Assembly (NCBI GenBank): GCA_029882725.1
Contig: JAOUKG010000208.1
Span: forward strand, 1 to 5,839
Direction: 5' to 3'
DNA length: 5,839 bases
DNA from: Cyclobacteriaceae bacterium
Lineage (GTDB): Bacteria > Bacteroidota > Bacteroidia > Cytophagales > Cyclobacteriaceae
The translations under genes and the position numbers were made by a program. Shown here piece after piece: positions 1 to 5,839 of this stretch. The first letter of the stretch is position 1. The number at the start of each line of letters is the position of its first letter. The notes under the pieces were generated by a model that searched no databases, was not told the origin of the DNA, and worked only from the letters and a program-made list of their open reading frames with translations.

Positions 1-813
1 CCTGTATTTTTTAATAAAGCTGAATTGGAAACAGTGGTGGATCCACAGTATAAAGAACAATTAAATGGCTTTGAAAATGATTATGCCCAGTGGCATGAGG
101 AGAATAAAATATTGATTACTGAATATTCACTTTCAGAAAATGATCTTACAGAAGAACAGAAAGTGCTGTTGAATGAATCAGCGCAGAAAGGAACAGAAAT
201 CAGGAATGATGTAAAGGAATTACTGTTGGAGAACAACCGTCAGGCGAATGTAAAGGATTCTGATTATATATTCATTTCTTTTATATTACGCTATTTACCG
301 CATGGCATAATTGGGTTGTTATTGGCTGTCATTTTTTCAGCGGCCATGTCTTCTACTGCAGGGGAGTTGAATGCTTTGGGGTCTACATCCTTGGTTGATT
401 TCCATAAAAGGTTTTTTGTTACAAACGGAACAGACAGGCATTATTTGATCATGTCGAAAGTTATAACCGGATTTTGGGGAATTACGGCAATTGGTTTTGC
501 GCTTATGGCGCAACTTGTTGAGAACCTGATCGAGTTTGTGAATATTATAGGTTCAATTTTTTATGGAACCATTTTAGGGATATTTCTTGTTGCTTTTTTC
601 CTTAAAAAGGTGAGAGGATCGGCTGTTTTTATTGCGGGTGTGATTGCACAATCCACTATTTTTATTGTTCATTTTTTAGTTGTGAAGGGTGTTTTTGATT
701 TAAGTTATCTTATGTACAATGTTATTGGATGTATGTTGGTAATTTTAATTTCTTTAGTAGGGCAACTTTTACAGGGGCCAATCAGTCCATCGGGTGATAT
801 TGAAATAAAGTAG
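1..813 (+). CDS. Sodium:solute symporter (SSS family), C-terminal part, 5' truncated by window edge
   Basis: The frame is open from base 1 to the TAG at 811-813, so the visible 270 residues are the end of a longer protein. The TTG at 25-27 is just an internal codon. Visible residues 1-88 are hydrophilic, rich in Glu, Asp and Asn, and form a long extramembrane loop. About five hydrophobic segments follow (roughly 89-118, 148-172, 173-201, 206-228, 235-257). The segment LPHGIIGLLLAVIFSAAMSS followed by TAGELNALGST is the SSS signature around the helix whose paired serines (here 117-118) contribute to the second sodium site in characterised members. The protein should therefore be an inner-membrane Na+-coupled importer of a small solute; the substrate (sugar, amino acid, carboxylate or other) cannot be read from this half. 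The next gene is convergent, so no operon partner is visible downstream. Confidence 0.9.
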   Translation, partial: PVFFNKAELETVVDPQYKEQLNGFENDYAQWHEENKILITEYSLSENDLTEEQKVLLNESAQKGTEIRNDVKELLLENNRQANVKDSDYIFISFILRYLPHGIIGLLLAVIFSAAMSSTAGELNALGSTSLVDFHKRFFVTNGTDRHYLIMSKVITGFWGITAIGFALMAQLVENLIEFVNIIGSIFYGTILGIFLVAFFLKKVRGSAVFIAGVIAQSTIFIVHFLVVKGVFDLSYLMYNVIGCMLVILISLVGQLLQGPISPSGDIEIK

Positions 814-983
814 TTGCAAAAGCTCACTGGTGGAACCAAAATGTGGTATCTGTTTTAGCTTCCAATATGTATTTAAATGAATTTATAAGTTTAGTAAAAA
901 ATCTATTCCTGAAATCTTTACACGGGAATCAGCGGAAACTACAAATTCTTTTAAATACAGATCACCGTTTATAGTTTAAATTA
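814..983. other. Convergent intergenic spacer
   Basis: This is 170 bases of AT-rich sequence between the stops of the symporter (+) and the aminotransferase (-). Both genes should terminate here, but no strong GC-rich hairpin followed by a T-run was found on either strand. Only weak pairings are visible, for example TTTAAA near 951 with TTTAAA near 975. No coding frame is supported. Confidence 0.6.
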
Positions 984-2102
984 TTACCCTAATACGGCTT
1001 TTAGCTGTTCACAAAAGAAAGCTACTTCTTCAGTGGTGCCCGTGCTTATTCTACACCAATCATAAAAAGGAGGGAAAGGCCGGCCAATTTGCACTCCACG
1101 TTCCATAAAGGATTTGTGAAGTTCATTGATATGCCTTCCCGATTTGAAAAAGACAAAATTGGTATTGGATTTAACATATTCCAGCCCTAATTCATCCAAT
1201 GTTTTGTAGATCATTTGTCTCCCTTCCCTGTTTTTGGAAACCGCGTGGTTGTAAAATTCATTATCACCCAATGCTTCAATGGCGGCTTTTATGGCTAAAA
1301 CATTGGTAAAAGCGGCCACATGATCATTAAGTTTCGTAATAATATCAGGGCGGGCGATGAGGTATCCTATACGTAGTCCTGCGAGTCCGTATACTTTGGA
1401 GAAAGTTCTTGAAACGATTACATTTTTCCCTTCTTTTACAAATTCGATCATGGAAGGGTAATTTTTATCTTCGATGAAGTCATAATACGCTTCATCAGAA
1501 AAAACGGTTACTCTTTCAGATACATCGTGGCAAAAAGCACGAAGATCATTGGCGGGAAGAAGAGTTGATGTGGGATTATTGGGATTACACAAGAAAATGA
1601 GGCGGGTTTGTGCGGAAATGCGTTTTTTCATTTCATCCAGATCGAGCCCCTTATTTTTATCGACATCTACCCAGTTAATAGTGGCGCCATATAAAACAGC
1701 ATAGTCCATCATGGAGAGGAAAGTGGGGCGAGCCGCTATTATTTCGCCACCATATAAACCAAAGGCGGCTCCGGTGATATTTAAACCTTCCGTAGAGCCT
1801 CCGGTAATTATGATATGGTCTTTTGATACCCCTTCTTTTTTTGCAAGGAGCTCCAATAATTCATTTTGATAGGAATAGGGATAACGGCAGGCATCATCGA
1901 AAGCATTTTTCATAGCTTTCCGGACTTTTTCGGAAGGGCCGTAGGGGTTCTCGTTGGAATTTAGTCGAACCAGCGAATTTTTCTTTTTAGGACTTTTTAT
2001 CTCCTGAGTGAGTACTTCCGGAGTACTCCAACCTGAAAGTAAAGTGGCTGCACCTATGAGCCCCGAGCTTTTCAACCAGTCTCTTCTGTTAAAATCGGCC
2101 AT
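984..2102 (-). CDS. Twin-arginine-signal PLP-dependent aminotransferase, histidinol-phosphate aminotransferase-like (fold type I)
   Basis: The product has 372 residues and a complete class I/II aminotransferase domain from about residue 44. Visible landmarks are LNSNENPYGPS (48-57), GGSTEGL (101-107) at the PLP-phosphate site, NPNNPT (173-178), SDEAYYDF (202-209) with the PLP-nitrogen Asp203, SRTFSKVYGLAGLRIGY (231-247) with the Schiff-base Lys236 and Arg244, and CRIST with the expected carboxylate-binding Arg351. The order and spacing are those of the HisC branch. Unlike cytoplasmic HisC, the N-terminus reads NRRDWLKSS (5-13) followed by a hydrophobic stretch to about 28, which resembles a Tat signal; no lipobox Cys is present. 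Starting at the ATG at 2102 preserves this signal. There is no Shine-Dalgarno sequence, as is usual in Bacteroidota. The substrate is unknown, and no other histidine-pathway gene is nearby, so a role in histidine synthesis is not supported. It probably follows the small gene upstream (76-base gap). Confidence 0.92.
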   Translation of the reverse strand: MADFNRRDWLKSSGLIGAATLLSGWSTPEVLTQEIKSPKKKNSLVRLNSNENPYGPSEKVRKAMKNAFDDACRYPYSYQNELLELLAKKEGVSKDHIIITGGSTEGLNITGAAFGLYGGEIIAARPTFLSMMDYAVLYGATINWVDVDKNKGLDLDEMKKRISAQTRLIFLCNPNNPTSTLLPANDLRAFCHDVSERVTVFSDEAYYDFIEDKNYPSMIEFVKEGKNVIVSRTFSKVYGLAGLRIGYLIARPDIITKLNDHVAAFTNVLAIKAAIEALGDNEFYNHAVSKNREGRQMIYKTLDELGLEYVKSNTNFVFFKSGRHINELHKSFMERGVQIGRPFPPFYDWCRISTGTTEEVAFFCEQLKAVLG

Positions 2103-2178
2103 GATGTTGAGGTTTAGATTAACTCATAATATACTAGTTGCCAGTTATTTTATCAAACTATTTTCTAATAATCGACCA

Positions 2179-2487
2179 TTATAGTTCTATTTGTTCCAGC
2201 ATGGTTCTAAAGGCCACATGCCGGTTTATATATTTTTGTCGATGTTCCTCCACCAATGAAGGTGCAAATTCGTCAAGATATTTCACCACTTTTTCGATCG
2301 TATCGCTAAAATATTGGATTGAGTAAGATGAACTGCCCTGGTCTTCCTGACTCAGTACTTTGAAGATTTTATACTCCTGAAACATACCCGTAGCCATTAC
2401 TTTGGGAATATGTTTCGTTACCATCCATTCCAACCATTCATTTTCAATATCCAGGTCAATACCTATTGTTACATTGTATAAAATCAT
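2179..2487 (-). CDS. DUF4286-family small protein
   Basis: This encodes 102 residues starting MILYNVTIGID. The frame extends nine codons further upstream to 2514, but the ATG at 2485-2487 is preferred because MI(L/I)YNVT is the usual start of this family and an A/T-rich leader precedes it. Family-like features are EWLEWM (17-22), HIPKVMATGMF (26-36), YSIQYF (55-60), AP.L...H (75-82) and a C-terminal VAFRTMLEQIEL. It has no signal peptide or membrane segment, so it is predicted cytosolic. The mix of short strands and helices would suit a small alpha/beta barrel-like fold, but this is inference and no biochemical role is known to me. It lies upstream of the aminotransferase on the same strand, with a 76-base gap, so co-transcription is possible. 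The family assignment rests on remembered sequence resemblance. Confidence 0.85.
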   Translation of the reverse strand: MILYNVTIGIDLDIENEWLEWMVTKHIPKVMATGMFQEYKIFKVLSQEDQGSSSYSIQYFSDTIEKVVKYLDEFAPSLVEEHRQKYINRHVAFRTMLEQIEL

Positions 2488-2551
2488 GTTTATATATTTT
2501 TCAACCAGACCCACACATTTTTTTTGAATAATTTCTGTACGAATTCAGGTT

Positions 2552-2579
2552 CAATTTTAATTAGTTTCCGGCACATCAA
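2552..2579 (-). promoter_or_regulatory. Weak candidate Bacteroidota-type promoter for the minus-strand gene pair
   Basis: On the minus strand, TTG (2579-2577) is followed after 17 bases by TAAAATTG (2559-2552), one mismatch from the Bacteroidota -7 consensus TAnnTTTG; the -33 TTG spacing is acceptable. Transcription would begin near 2545, giving a leader of nearly 60 bases before the ATG at 2487. The sequence is AT-rich, so chance matches are likely. Confidence 0.25.
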
Positions 2580-2584
2580 CTACT

Positions 2585-2739
2585 AAGGCTCAAATTCTGC
2601 TTTTTCACCCATCTTTCTTGTCTTATTGAACCTCAATACGCGTTTTATTAAAACGAGTTGAAAGGATTAAGATGGATATAAGAAACAGCTTTGATTTCCT
2701 TTTTTTTTTCAGTGAATTTGAGTCTTTTTTTCAAGCTGT
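2585..2739. repeat. Nested imperfect inverted repeat with two competing pairings
   Basis: The outer arms 2585-2597 (AAGGCTCAAATTC) and 2714-2726 (GAATTTGAGTCTT) pair at 12 of 13 positions, the thirteenth being a possible G-U. Inside lies a perfect 6-base hairpin, CGTTTT (2641-2646) with AAAACG (2650-2655). Short helices flank it: TCTTA with TAAGA, CCT with AGG, and CAA with TTG. A second arrangement pairs ACAGCTTTGA (2685-2694) with TCAAGCTGT (2731-2739) with a one-base bulge. The two arrangements cross, so they would exclude each other in a simple fold. A run of T residues lies at 2699-2709. AT-rich composition makes some of this expected by chance; the 13-base outer arms are the best-supported part. 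Confidence 0.45.
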
Positions 2740-2773
2740 AAATATAGGACAAAGACAGGTATTTTTATAAAAC

Positions 2774-2985
2774 CCGGGTTCAATTCCGTTTACTTAAAAA
2801 AAAATGATCCTGGGTAATATCAAAACAAGGAAAGTGTTTTTGTTTTTTTACTAAGTTAAACCAAGATCATGCCCCCTCTGGGGTTATAAACAAAGTTTTG
2901 ATCTTTAAACTTTGTTCGTGCGTATGACCAGTTTATAGGTTATAAAGGCTAATAATCTCGTTTAAGTAAATGGCATTGAACCCGG
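2774..2985. repeat. 212-base element bounded by a 25-base inverted repeat and containing four hairpins
   Basis: Arms 2774-2798 and 2961-2985 are reverse complements at 23 of 25 positions. Of the two exceptions, 2788/2971 becomes a G-U pair in a plus-strand RNA and 2785/2974 is a mismatch. Enclosed helices, in order, are ATGATCCTGG (2804-2813) with CCAAGATCAT (2861-2870, 9 of 10), itself holding AAAACA/TGTTTT (2822-2827 with 2835-2840); CCCC/GGGG (2873-2876 with 2880-2883); AACAAAGTTT (2889-2898) with AAACTTTGTT (2907-2916), perfect with an 8-base loop; and TTTATA/TATAAA (2932-2937 with 2941-2946) with a 3-base loop. The result is a closing stem around a multibranched interior. No open frame is inside. 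It could be a miniature inverted-repeat element or a structured RNA; no clear target-site duplication was seen at its edges. Confidence 0.65.
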
Positions 2986-2993
2986 AATTTTGA

Positions 2994-3009
2994 TTTGGGT
3001 TTGGGTTTG
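2994..3009 (+). repeat. Short TTTGGG tandem repeat
   Basis: TTTGGG is repeated twice, followed by a partial third copy (TTTG). It sits between two inverted-repeat structures and is too short to infer a role. Confidence 0.5.
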
Positions 3010-3050
3010 TCTTGAGCATTTTATTGCAATTTTTGTTTAAAACTCAGATT

Positions 3051-3094
3051 TTACGAACCTTTCGAAGGTTTGGAACCTTCGAAAGGTTTCGTAA
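3051..3094. repeat. Near-perfect hairpin, 20/21-base arms with a TGG loop
   Basis: The left arm 3051-3070 and right arm 3074-3094 are reverse complements except for one extra base in the right arm. With wobble pairs the stem can extend outward to about 3047-3098. The core CCTTTCGAAGG is itself nearly palindromic around TTCGAA, so each arm can also fold on itself. No T-run follows closely on either strand and no gene ends here, so an ordinary intrinsic terminator is unlikely. The shape resembles dispersed palindromic (REP-like) elements, but a single copy in this window cannot establish that. Confidence 0.7.
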
Positions 3095-3120
3095 AGTTCG
3101 GTAATTTTCCCCAAAACAAT

Positions 3121-3145
3121 CGTTTATAAACGTTTATATCCGTTT
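3121..3145. promoter_or_regulatory. Tandem palindromic CGTTTATA repeats, candidate operator
   Basis: CGTTTATA occurs twice at a 10-base period (3121 and 3131), with a partial third unit CGTTT at 3141. The spacing produces two overlapping perfect palindromes, CGTTTATAAACG (3121-3132) and TATAAACGTTTATA (3125-3138). A 10-base period would place repeats on one face of the helix. LacI-type regulators use CG-centred palindromes of this style, but no regulator gene is visible and the site is over 800 bases from the receptor start. Confidence 0.35.
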
Positions 3146-3512
3146 CAATTCAACTTGGTTTCTATAATTAAATTGAAGGAAAAATACGGGGAGAATTCAT
3201 ATAAATTACCTTTCCCGAAAAGCTTGGAGAACACGAGGAATGCTATTACTACCGGTAAAGGTTTCCCTCCTTGTATTCACTGTTTAGTTTAAAGAGCAAT
3301 TATTTTTACCCGGAATATTCAATTGGAAGGTTAACCATTTTGGTGATTTTAGCTTTTAACCAAGAGCACTATTATTAGCCAACTTGTCAAAGCTTTCGCA
3401 ATCATGATAATCTTATTGCATAATAGAGGATCAATAGATAGGATTCAATGTAGTTTGGTAAAGGAATAAGCCTAAAAATTTAAAAAATAAAGGGGAATTG
3501 AAATCAGTTAGT

Positions 3513-3535
3513 ATTGGACGGATATCCAGACCAAT
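3513..3535. repeat. Imperfect palindrome ATTGG...CCAAT around GGATATCC
   Basis: ATTGG (3513-3517) and CCAAT (3531-3535) flank the perfect 8-base palindrome GGATATCC (3520-3527). The two centres differ by half a base, so the symmetry is imperfect. It may be a protein-binding site or chance. Confidence 0.3.
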
Positions 3536-3566
3536 TCTGAGAAGGTAAAATGATTTAAGTGTGTGA

Positions 3567-3576
3567 TAAACGGTTA
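3567..3576. promoter_or_regulatory. TAAACGGTTA, one-mismatch copy of the TAAACGTTTA palindrome
   Basis: This differs at one base from the palindromic core at 3127-3136 and 3679-3688. It is listed as a possible weaker member of a scattered set of CG-centred sites upstream of the receptor gene. Confidence 0.2.
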
Positions 3577-3678
3577 ATTAGGGCTATTTATTGTAACTTA
3601 CATTGGGGAGGGGACAATGCTATTTCCCTAAAAAATAATCTGTATAACTCAAAATTTTTACACTTTGAACCTCGAAAA

Positions 3679-3688
3679 TAAACGTTTA
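3679..3688. promoter_or_regulatory. TAAACGTTTA palindrome, candidate operator
   Basis: This perfect 10-base palindrome is identical to the core of the tandem site at 3125-3138 and lies 275 bases upstream of the receptor start. Recurrence of the same core hints at regulator binding, but AT-rich palindromes of this length can arise by chance. Confidence 0.25.
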
Positions 3689-3962
3689 ATTTTTTACTGT
3701 TTGGTTAGGGGCTGCTGAAGAAAAAGTAGGAATTCTTTACAAAAAGAGGGGATATTTGAAAATCAGATCATTACAAATGCAAGGAAAATGATTGAACCGG
3801 TTTAAATACAATGAAAATATTACATTTTTGAAATTTGATTAAACCATTTATCTGAAAGGGTGTTATTGGGATGAAGTTGTAGAAAAGATACTTAGTTAAA
3901 TATCTAATATAGAGGCATTCGATGAAATTATTTATAACGCGAAATAATGAAGTTAATATAAC

Positions 3963-5839
3963 ATGATGAAGGGATTATATACTTTGCTGTTTATTTTTTC
4001 AGGTTGGTCGGTGTTTGGGCAATCCGGAATTATCAGAGGAAAAGTGCTTGATGCAACCAATAATGAGCCCATTGCCTATGCTACGGTTCAGGTTCAGGGC
4101 ACTACCGAAGGTGCTGTTACAAATGATGAAGGGGATTTCGAAATCAAGAATATAATTCCGGGTTTGTATAATTTGGAAGTTTCATTTGTGGGTTTTGCTT
4201 CAAAGGTTGTATATGAGATACAAGTGACAACTTCCAGACCTGCATTTGTTGAAATAAGATTGAAGGAGGATGTTACAAGTCTCGAAGATGTAGTAGTCAC
4301 GGCATCGCCATTTAATAAGACGGGGGAGAGTCCAGTTTCATTGCGTACTATAGGAATTAATGAGATTAAACGAGCCCCGGGGGGTAACCGGGATATATCG
4401 AAAGTGTTGAGGTCGTTGCCCGGGGTGGCTTCTACCGTTTCCTTTCGTAATGATATCATAATACGAGGTGGAGCTCCCGGGGAGAATAAATTTTTCATTG
4501 ATGGTATTGAAATACCTACTATCAACCATTTTCAGACGCAAGGGTCATCGGGAGGGCCTGTGGGTATTTTAAATGTTGATTTTTTGCGGGAGGTTGATTT
4601 TTATTCCGGGGCTTTTCCGGCCAACCGGGGCAATGCACTTAGTTCTGTGTTTGATTTCAAATTGAAAGACGGTAGAGAGGATAAAGTGACAATGAATGCC
4701 GTATTGGGGGCTAGTGATCTTGGGGTGATTGTTGAGGGGCCTTTATCAGAAAAATCGACATTTTTAGTTTCAGCGCGGAGGTCGTATTTGCAATTTTTGT
4801 TTGGGGTGATTGGGCTTCCATTTCTTCCCACTTACAATGACCTTCAGTTTAAATTCAAATACAAACCCGATTCAAAAAGTCAGATAACGATTTTGGGTTT
4901 AGGGGCTTACGATGATTTTGAGTTGAATCTGAAGGCGAACGAGACGGATTTTCAGAAATATTTTTTGGCTAATTTACCCGTTTCCGGACAGTGGAACTAT
5001 ACTTTAGGGGCAAAGTACGAGCGCTTCCGCGAAAGCGGCTACACTACGATGGTTGTGAGCACGAATACTTTGAATTCCTCCTCTTTTAAATATTTTAATA
5101 ATGATGAATCAAGCCCTGATAATCTCATTCAGGACTATACGGCCCGCGAGCAGGAAGTGAAAATCAGGCTTGAAAATTATGCTTTACAAGGAGCCTGGGA
5201 ATTTAACTATGGTGTTTCCCTGGAAAGGGCTGATTATACTTCTTCTAATTTTAATAAAATTGTTACTCAGGCAGGAGCCTTGGTTATTGATAATAAAACT
5301 GATATTGGATTTAATAAATTCGCAGGATTTGGCCAGGTAAACAGGAAGTTTTTGGAGGGAAAAGTTGTATTATCGATGGGCCTAAGGACTGATGCCAATG
5401 ATTTTTCCAGGGAAATGATCAACCCTCTGCATCAATTGAGTCCTCGAGCCTCTCTTGCATATAATTTGGATGAAAAATTGAGTTTTAATTTCAATACGGG
5501 TATTTATTACCAGTTGCCACCCTATACTGTTTTGGGTTTTACGGATAATGTAACCGGAGAGTTAATCAATAAAAGCAACGGAATTGAATACATTAAAGCG
5601 AAGCATTTGGTAGGGGGATTGGAATACAATTTTGGCTTCAATGCCATTTCTACCCTGGAGGGTTTTTACAAGAAATATGATCAATATCCGTTTTTGCTTG
5701 ACGATATGATTTCTTTAGCCAACGTGGGGGCAGATTTTGGAGCGATTGGCAATGCACCGGCTAATAGTAGTTCGGATGGATACAGTTATGGAGTGGAGTG
5801 GATGTATCAGCAGAAATTGTATAAGGGGTTTTATGGGAT
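3963..5839 (+). CDS. TonB-dependent outer-membrane receptor with carboxypeptidase-regulatory-like N-domain, 3' truncated by window edge
   Basis: The frame runs open from ATG 3963 to the right edge (625 complete codons). A second ATG follows immediately (3966), and either could be used. Residues 1-19 form a signal peptide (MMKG, hydrophobic core, SVFG before Gln20). Residues about 22-100 match the beta-sandwich carboxypeptidase-D regulatory-like domain (RGKVLDATNNEPIAYATV; later GLYNLEVSFVGF). EDVVVTA (108-114) lies in the TonB-box region. The plug spans about 120-236, with SKVLRSLPGV (146-155), IIIRGGAPGENKFFIDGIE (165-183) and FYSGAFPA (213-220). From about 240 the sequence becomes the alternating beta-strand pattern of the 22-stranded barrel, and the end is missing. 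The protein should import a ligand across the outer membrane using TonB/ExbB/ExbD energy. No SusD partner, sigma/anti-sigma pair or cobalamin riboswitch is visible, so the ligand is unknown. Confidence 0.93.
   Translation, partial: MMKGLYTLLFIFSGWSVFGQSGIIRGKVLDATNNEPIAYATVQVQGTTEGAVTNDEGDFEIKNIIPGLYNLEVSFVGFASKVVYEIQVTTSRPAFVEIRLKEDVTSLEDVVVTASPFNKTGESPVSLRTIGINEIKRAPGGNRDISKVLRSLPGVASTVSFRNDIIIRGGAPGENKFFIDGIEIPTINHFQTQGSSGGPVGILNVDFLREVDFYSGAFPANRGNALSSVFDFKLKDGREDKVTMNAVLGASDLGVIVEGPLSEKSTFLVSARRSYLQFLFGVIGLPFLPTYNDLQFKFKYKPDSKSQITILGLGAYDDFELNLKANETDFQKYFLANLPVSGQWNYTLGAKYERFRESGYTTMVVSTNTLNSSSFKYFNNDESSPDNLIQDYTAREQEVKIRLENYALQGAWEFNYGVSLERADYTSSNFNKIVTQAGALVIDNKTDIGFNKFAGFGQVNRKFLEGKVVLSMGLRTDANDFSREMINPLHQLSPRASLAYNLDEKLSFNFNTGIYYQLPPYTVLGFTDNVTGELINKSNGIEYIKAKHLVGGLEYNFGFNAISTLEGFYKKYDQYPFLLDDMISLANVGADFGAIGNAPANSSSDGYSYGVEWMYQQKLYKGFYG

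Larger units (their letters stand above)
2488..3962. other. Long divergent gene-free region with inverted repeats
   Basis: This stretch of 1,475 bases separates the leftward small gene from the rightward receptor gene. All reading frames are broken by frequent stops, and the fragments I translated resembled no known protein, so there is no support for a gene or a recognisable pseudogene. The left part (about 2585-3098) is dominated by inverted repeats listed separately. The right part (about 3100-3962) is AT-rich and holds only short palindromes, such as TACCGGTA at 3250-3257 and a CGGGGAG/TTTCCCG pairing at 3187-3193 with 3211-3217. No riboswitch consensus, tmRNA, RNase P or SRP signature was recognised. 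No convincing TTG/TAnnTTTG promoter was found immediately upstream of the receptor. Confidence 0.7.

Noticed and set aside
2138..2326. Plus-strand open frame of 62 codons
   Set aside because: It lies mostly antisense to the DUF4286-like gene, has a low-complexity Ser/Phe/Tyr/Cys-rich translation and no recognisable motif.
2488..2514. N-terminal extension of the DUF4286-like protein by nine residues
   Set aside because: The family normally starts MI(L/I)YNVT, which matches the ATG at 2485-2487; the extension has no conserved character.
2774..2985. Integron attC site
   Set aside because: The arms lack the expected RYYYAAC/GTTRRRY boundary motifs and no integrase or cassette is present.
3051..3094. 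Intrinsic transcription terminator
   Set aside because: No T-run follows on either strand, and the nearby genes point away from this hairpin.
3262..3378. Short plus-strand frame ending at a TAG near 3376
   Set aside because: Fewer than 45 codons, no start context, and no resemblance to known proteins.
3100..3962. Cobalamin or other riboswitch controlling the receptor
   Set aside because: No conserved riboswitch core was recognised in the leader.
4094..4525. Minus-strand open frame of 143 codons
   Set aside because: It is antisense to the signal, N-domain and plug coding part of the TonB-dependent receptor; its Pro/Ser/Thr-rich translation resembles no family.
4338..4541. Minus-strand open frame of 67 codons
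   Set aside because: It is antisense to the receptor plug and overlaps another antisense frame; no family resemblance.
4601..4831. Minus-strand open frame of 76 codons
   Set aside because: It is antisense to the receptor; no motif or upstream signal supports it.

Overview
The window looks like chromosomal DNA of a Bacteroidota bacterium, probably Cytophagales- or Flavobacteriia-like. The reasons are a TonB-dependent receptor with an N-terminal carboxypeptidase-regulatory-like domain, a DUF4286-type small protein, AT-rich spacers, and start codons without Shine-Dalgarno sequences. No rRNA, tRNA, CRISPR array or intact insertion sequence is visible.

Layout from left to right: (1) the C-terminal 270 residues of a sodium:solute symporter (+ strand, cut by the left edge); (2) a 170-base convergent spacer; (3) on the minus strand, a HisC-like PLP aminotransferase carrying a twin-arginine signal, and 76 bases upstream of it a 102-residue DUF4286-like protein, together a plausible two-gene leftward unit; (4) a gene-free divergent region of about 1.48 kb (2488-3962); (5) the first 625 residues of a TonB-dependent outer-membrane receptor (+ strand, cut by the right edge).

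The gene-free region is the most unusual part. Between about 2585 and 3098 it holds three consecutive inverted-repeat structures: a nested imperfect one (2585-2739), a 25-base inverted repeat enclosing four smaller hairpins (2774-2985), and a 20/21-base near-perfect hairpin with a 3-base loop (3051-3094). Further right are short palindromes sharing the core TAAACG(T/G)TTA. No open frame there has coding character. The structured part could be a non-autonomous repeat cluster or a structured RNA locus; the sequence alone does not decide.

Functionally the genes share an envelope and nutrient theme (inner-membrane symporter, predicted exported aminotransferase, outer-membrane receptor). Only the two minus-strand genes are arranged so that they might be co-transcribed, and no shared substrate can be inferred.
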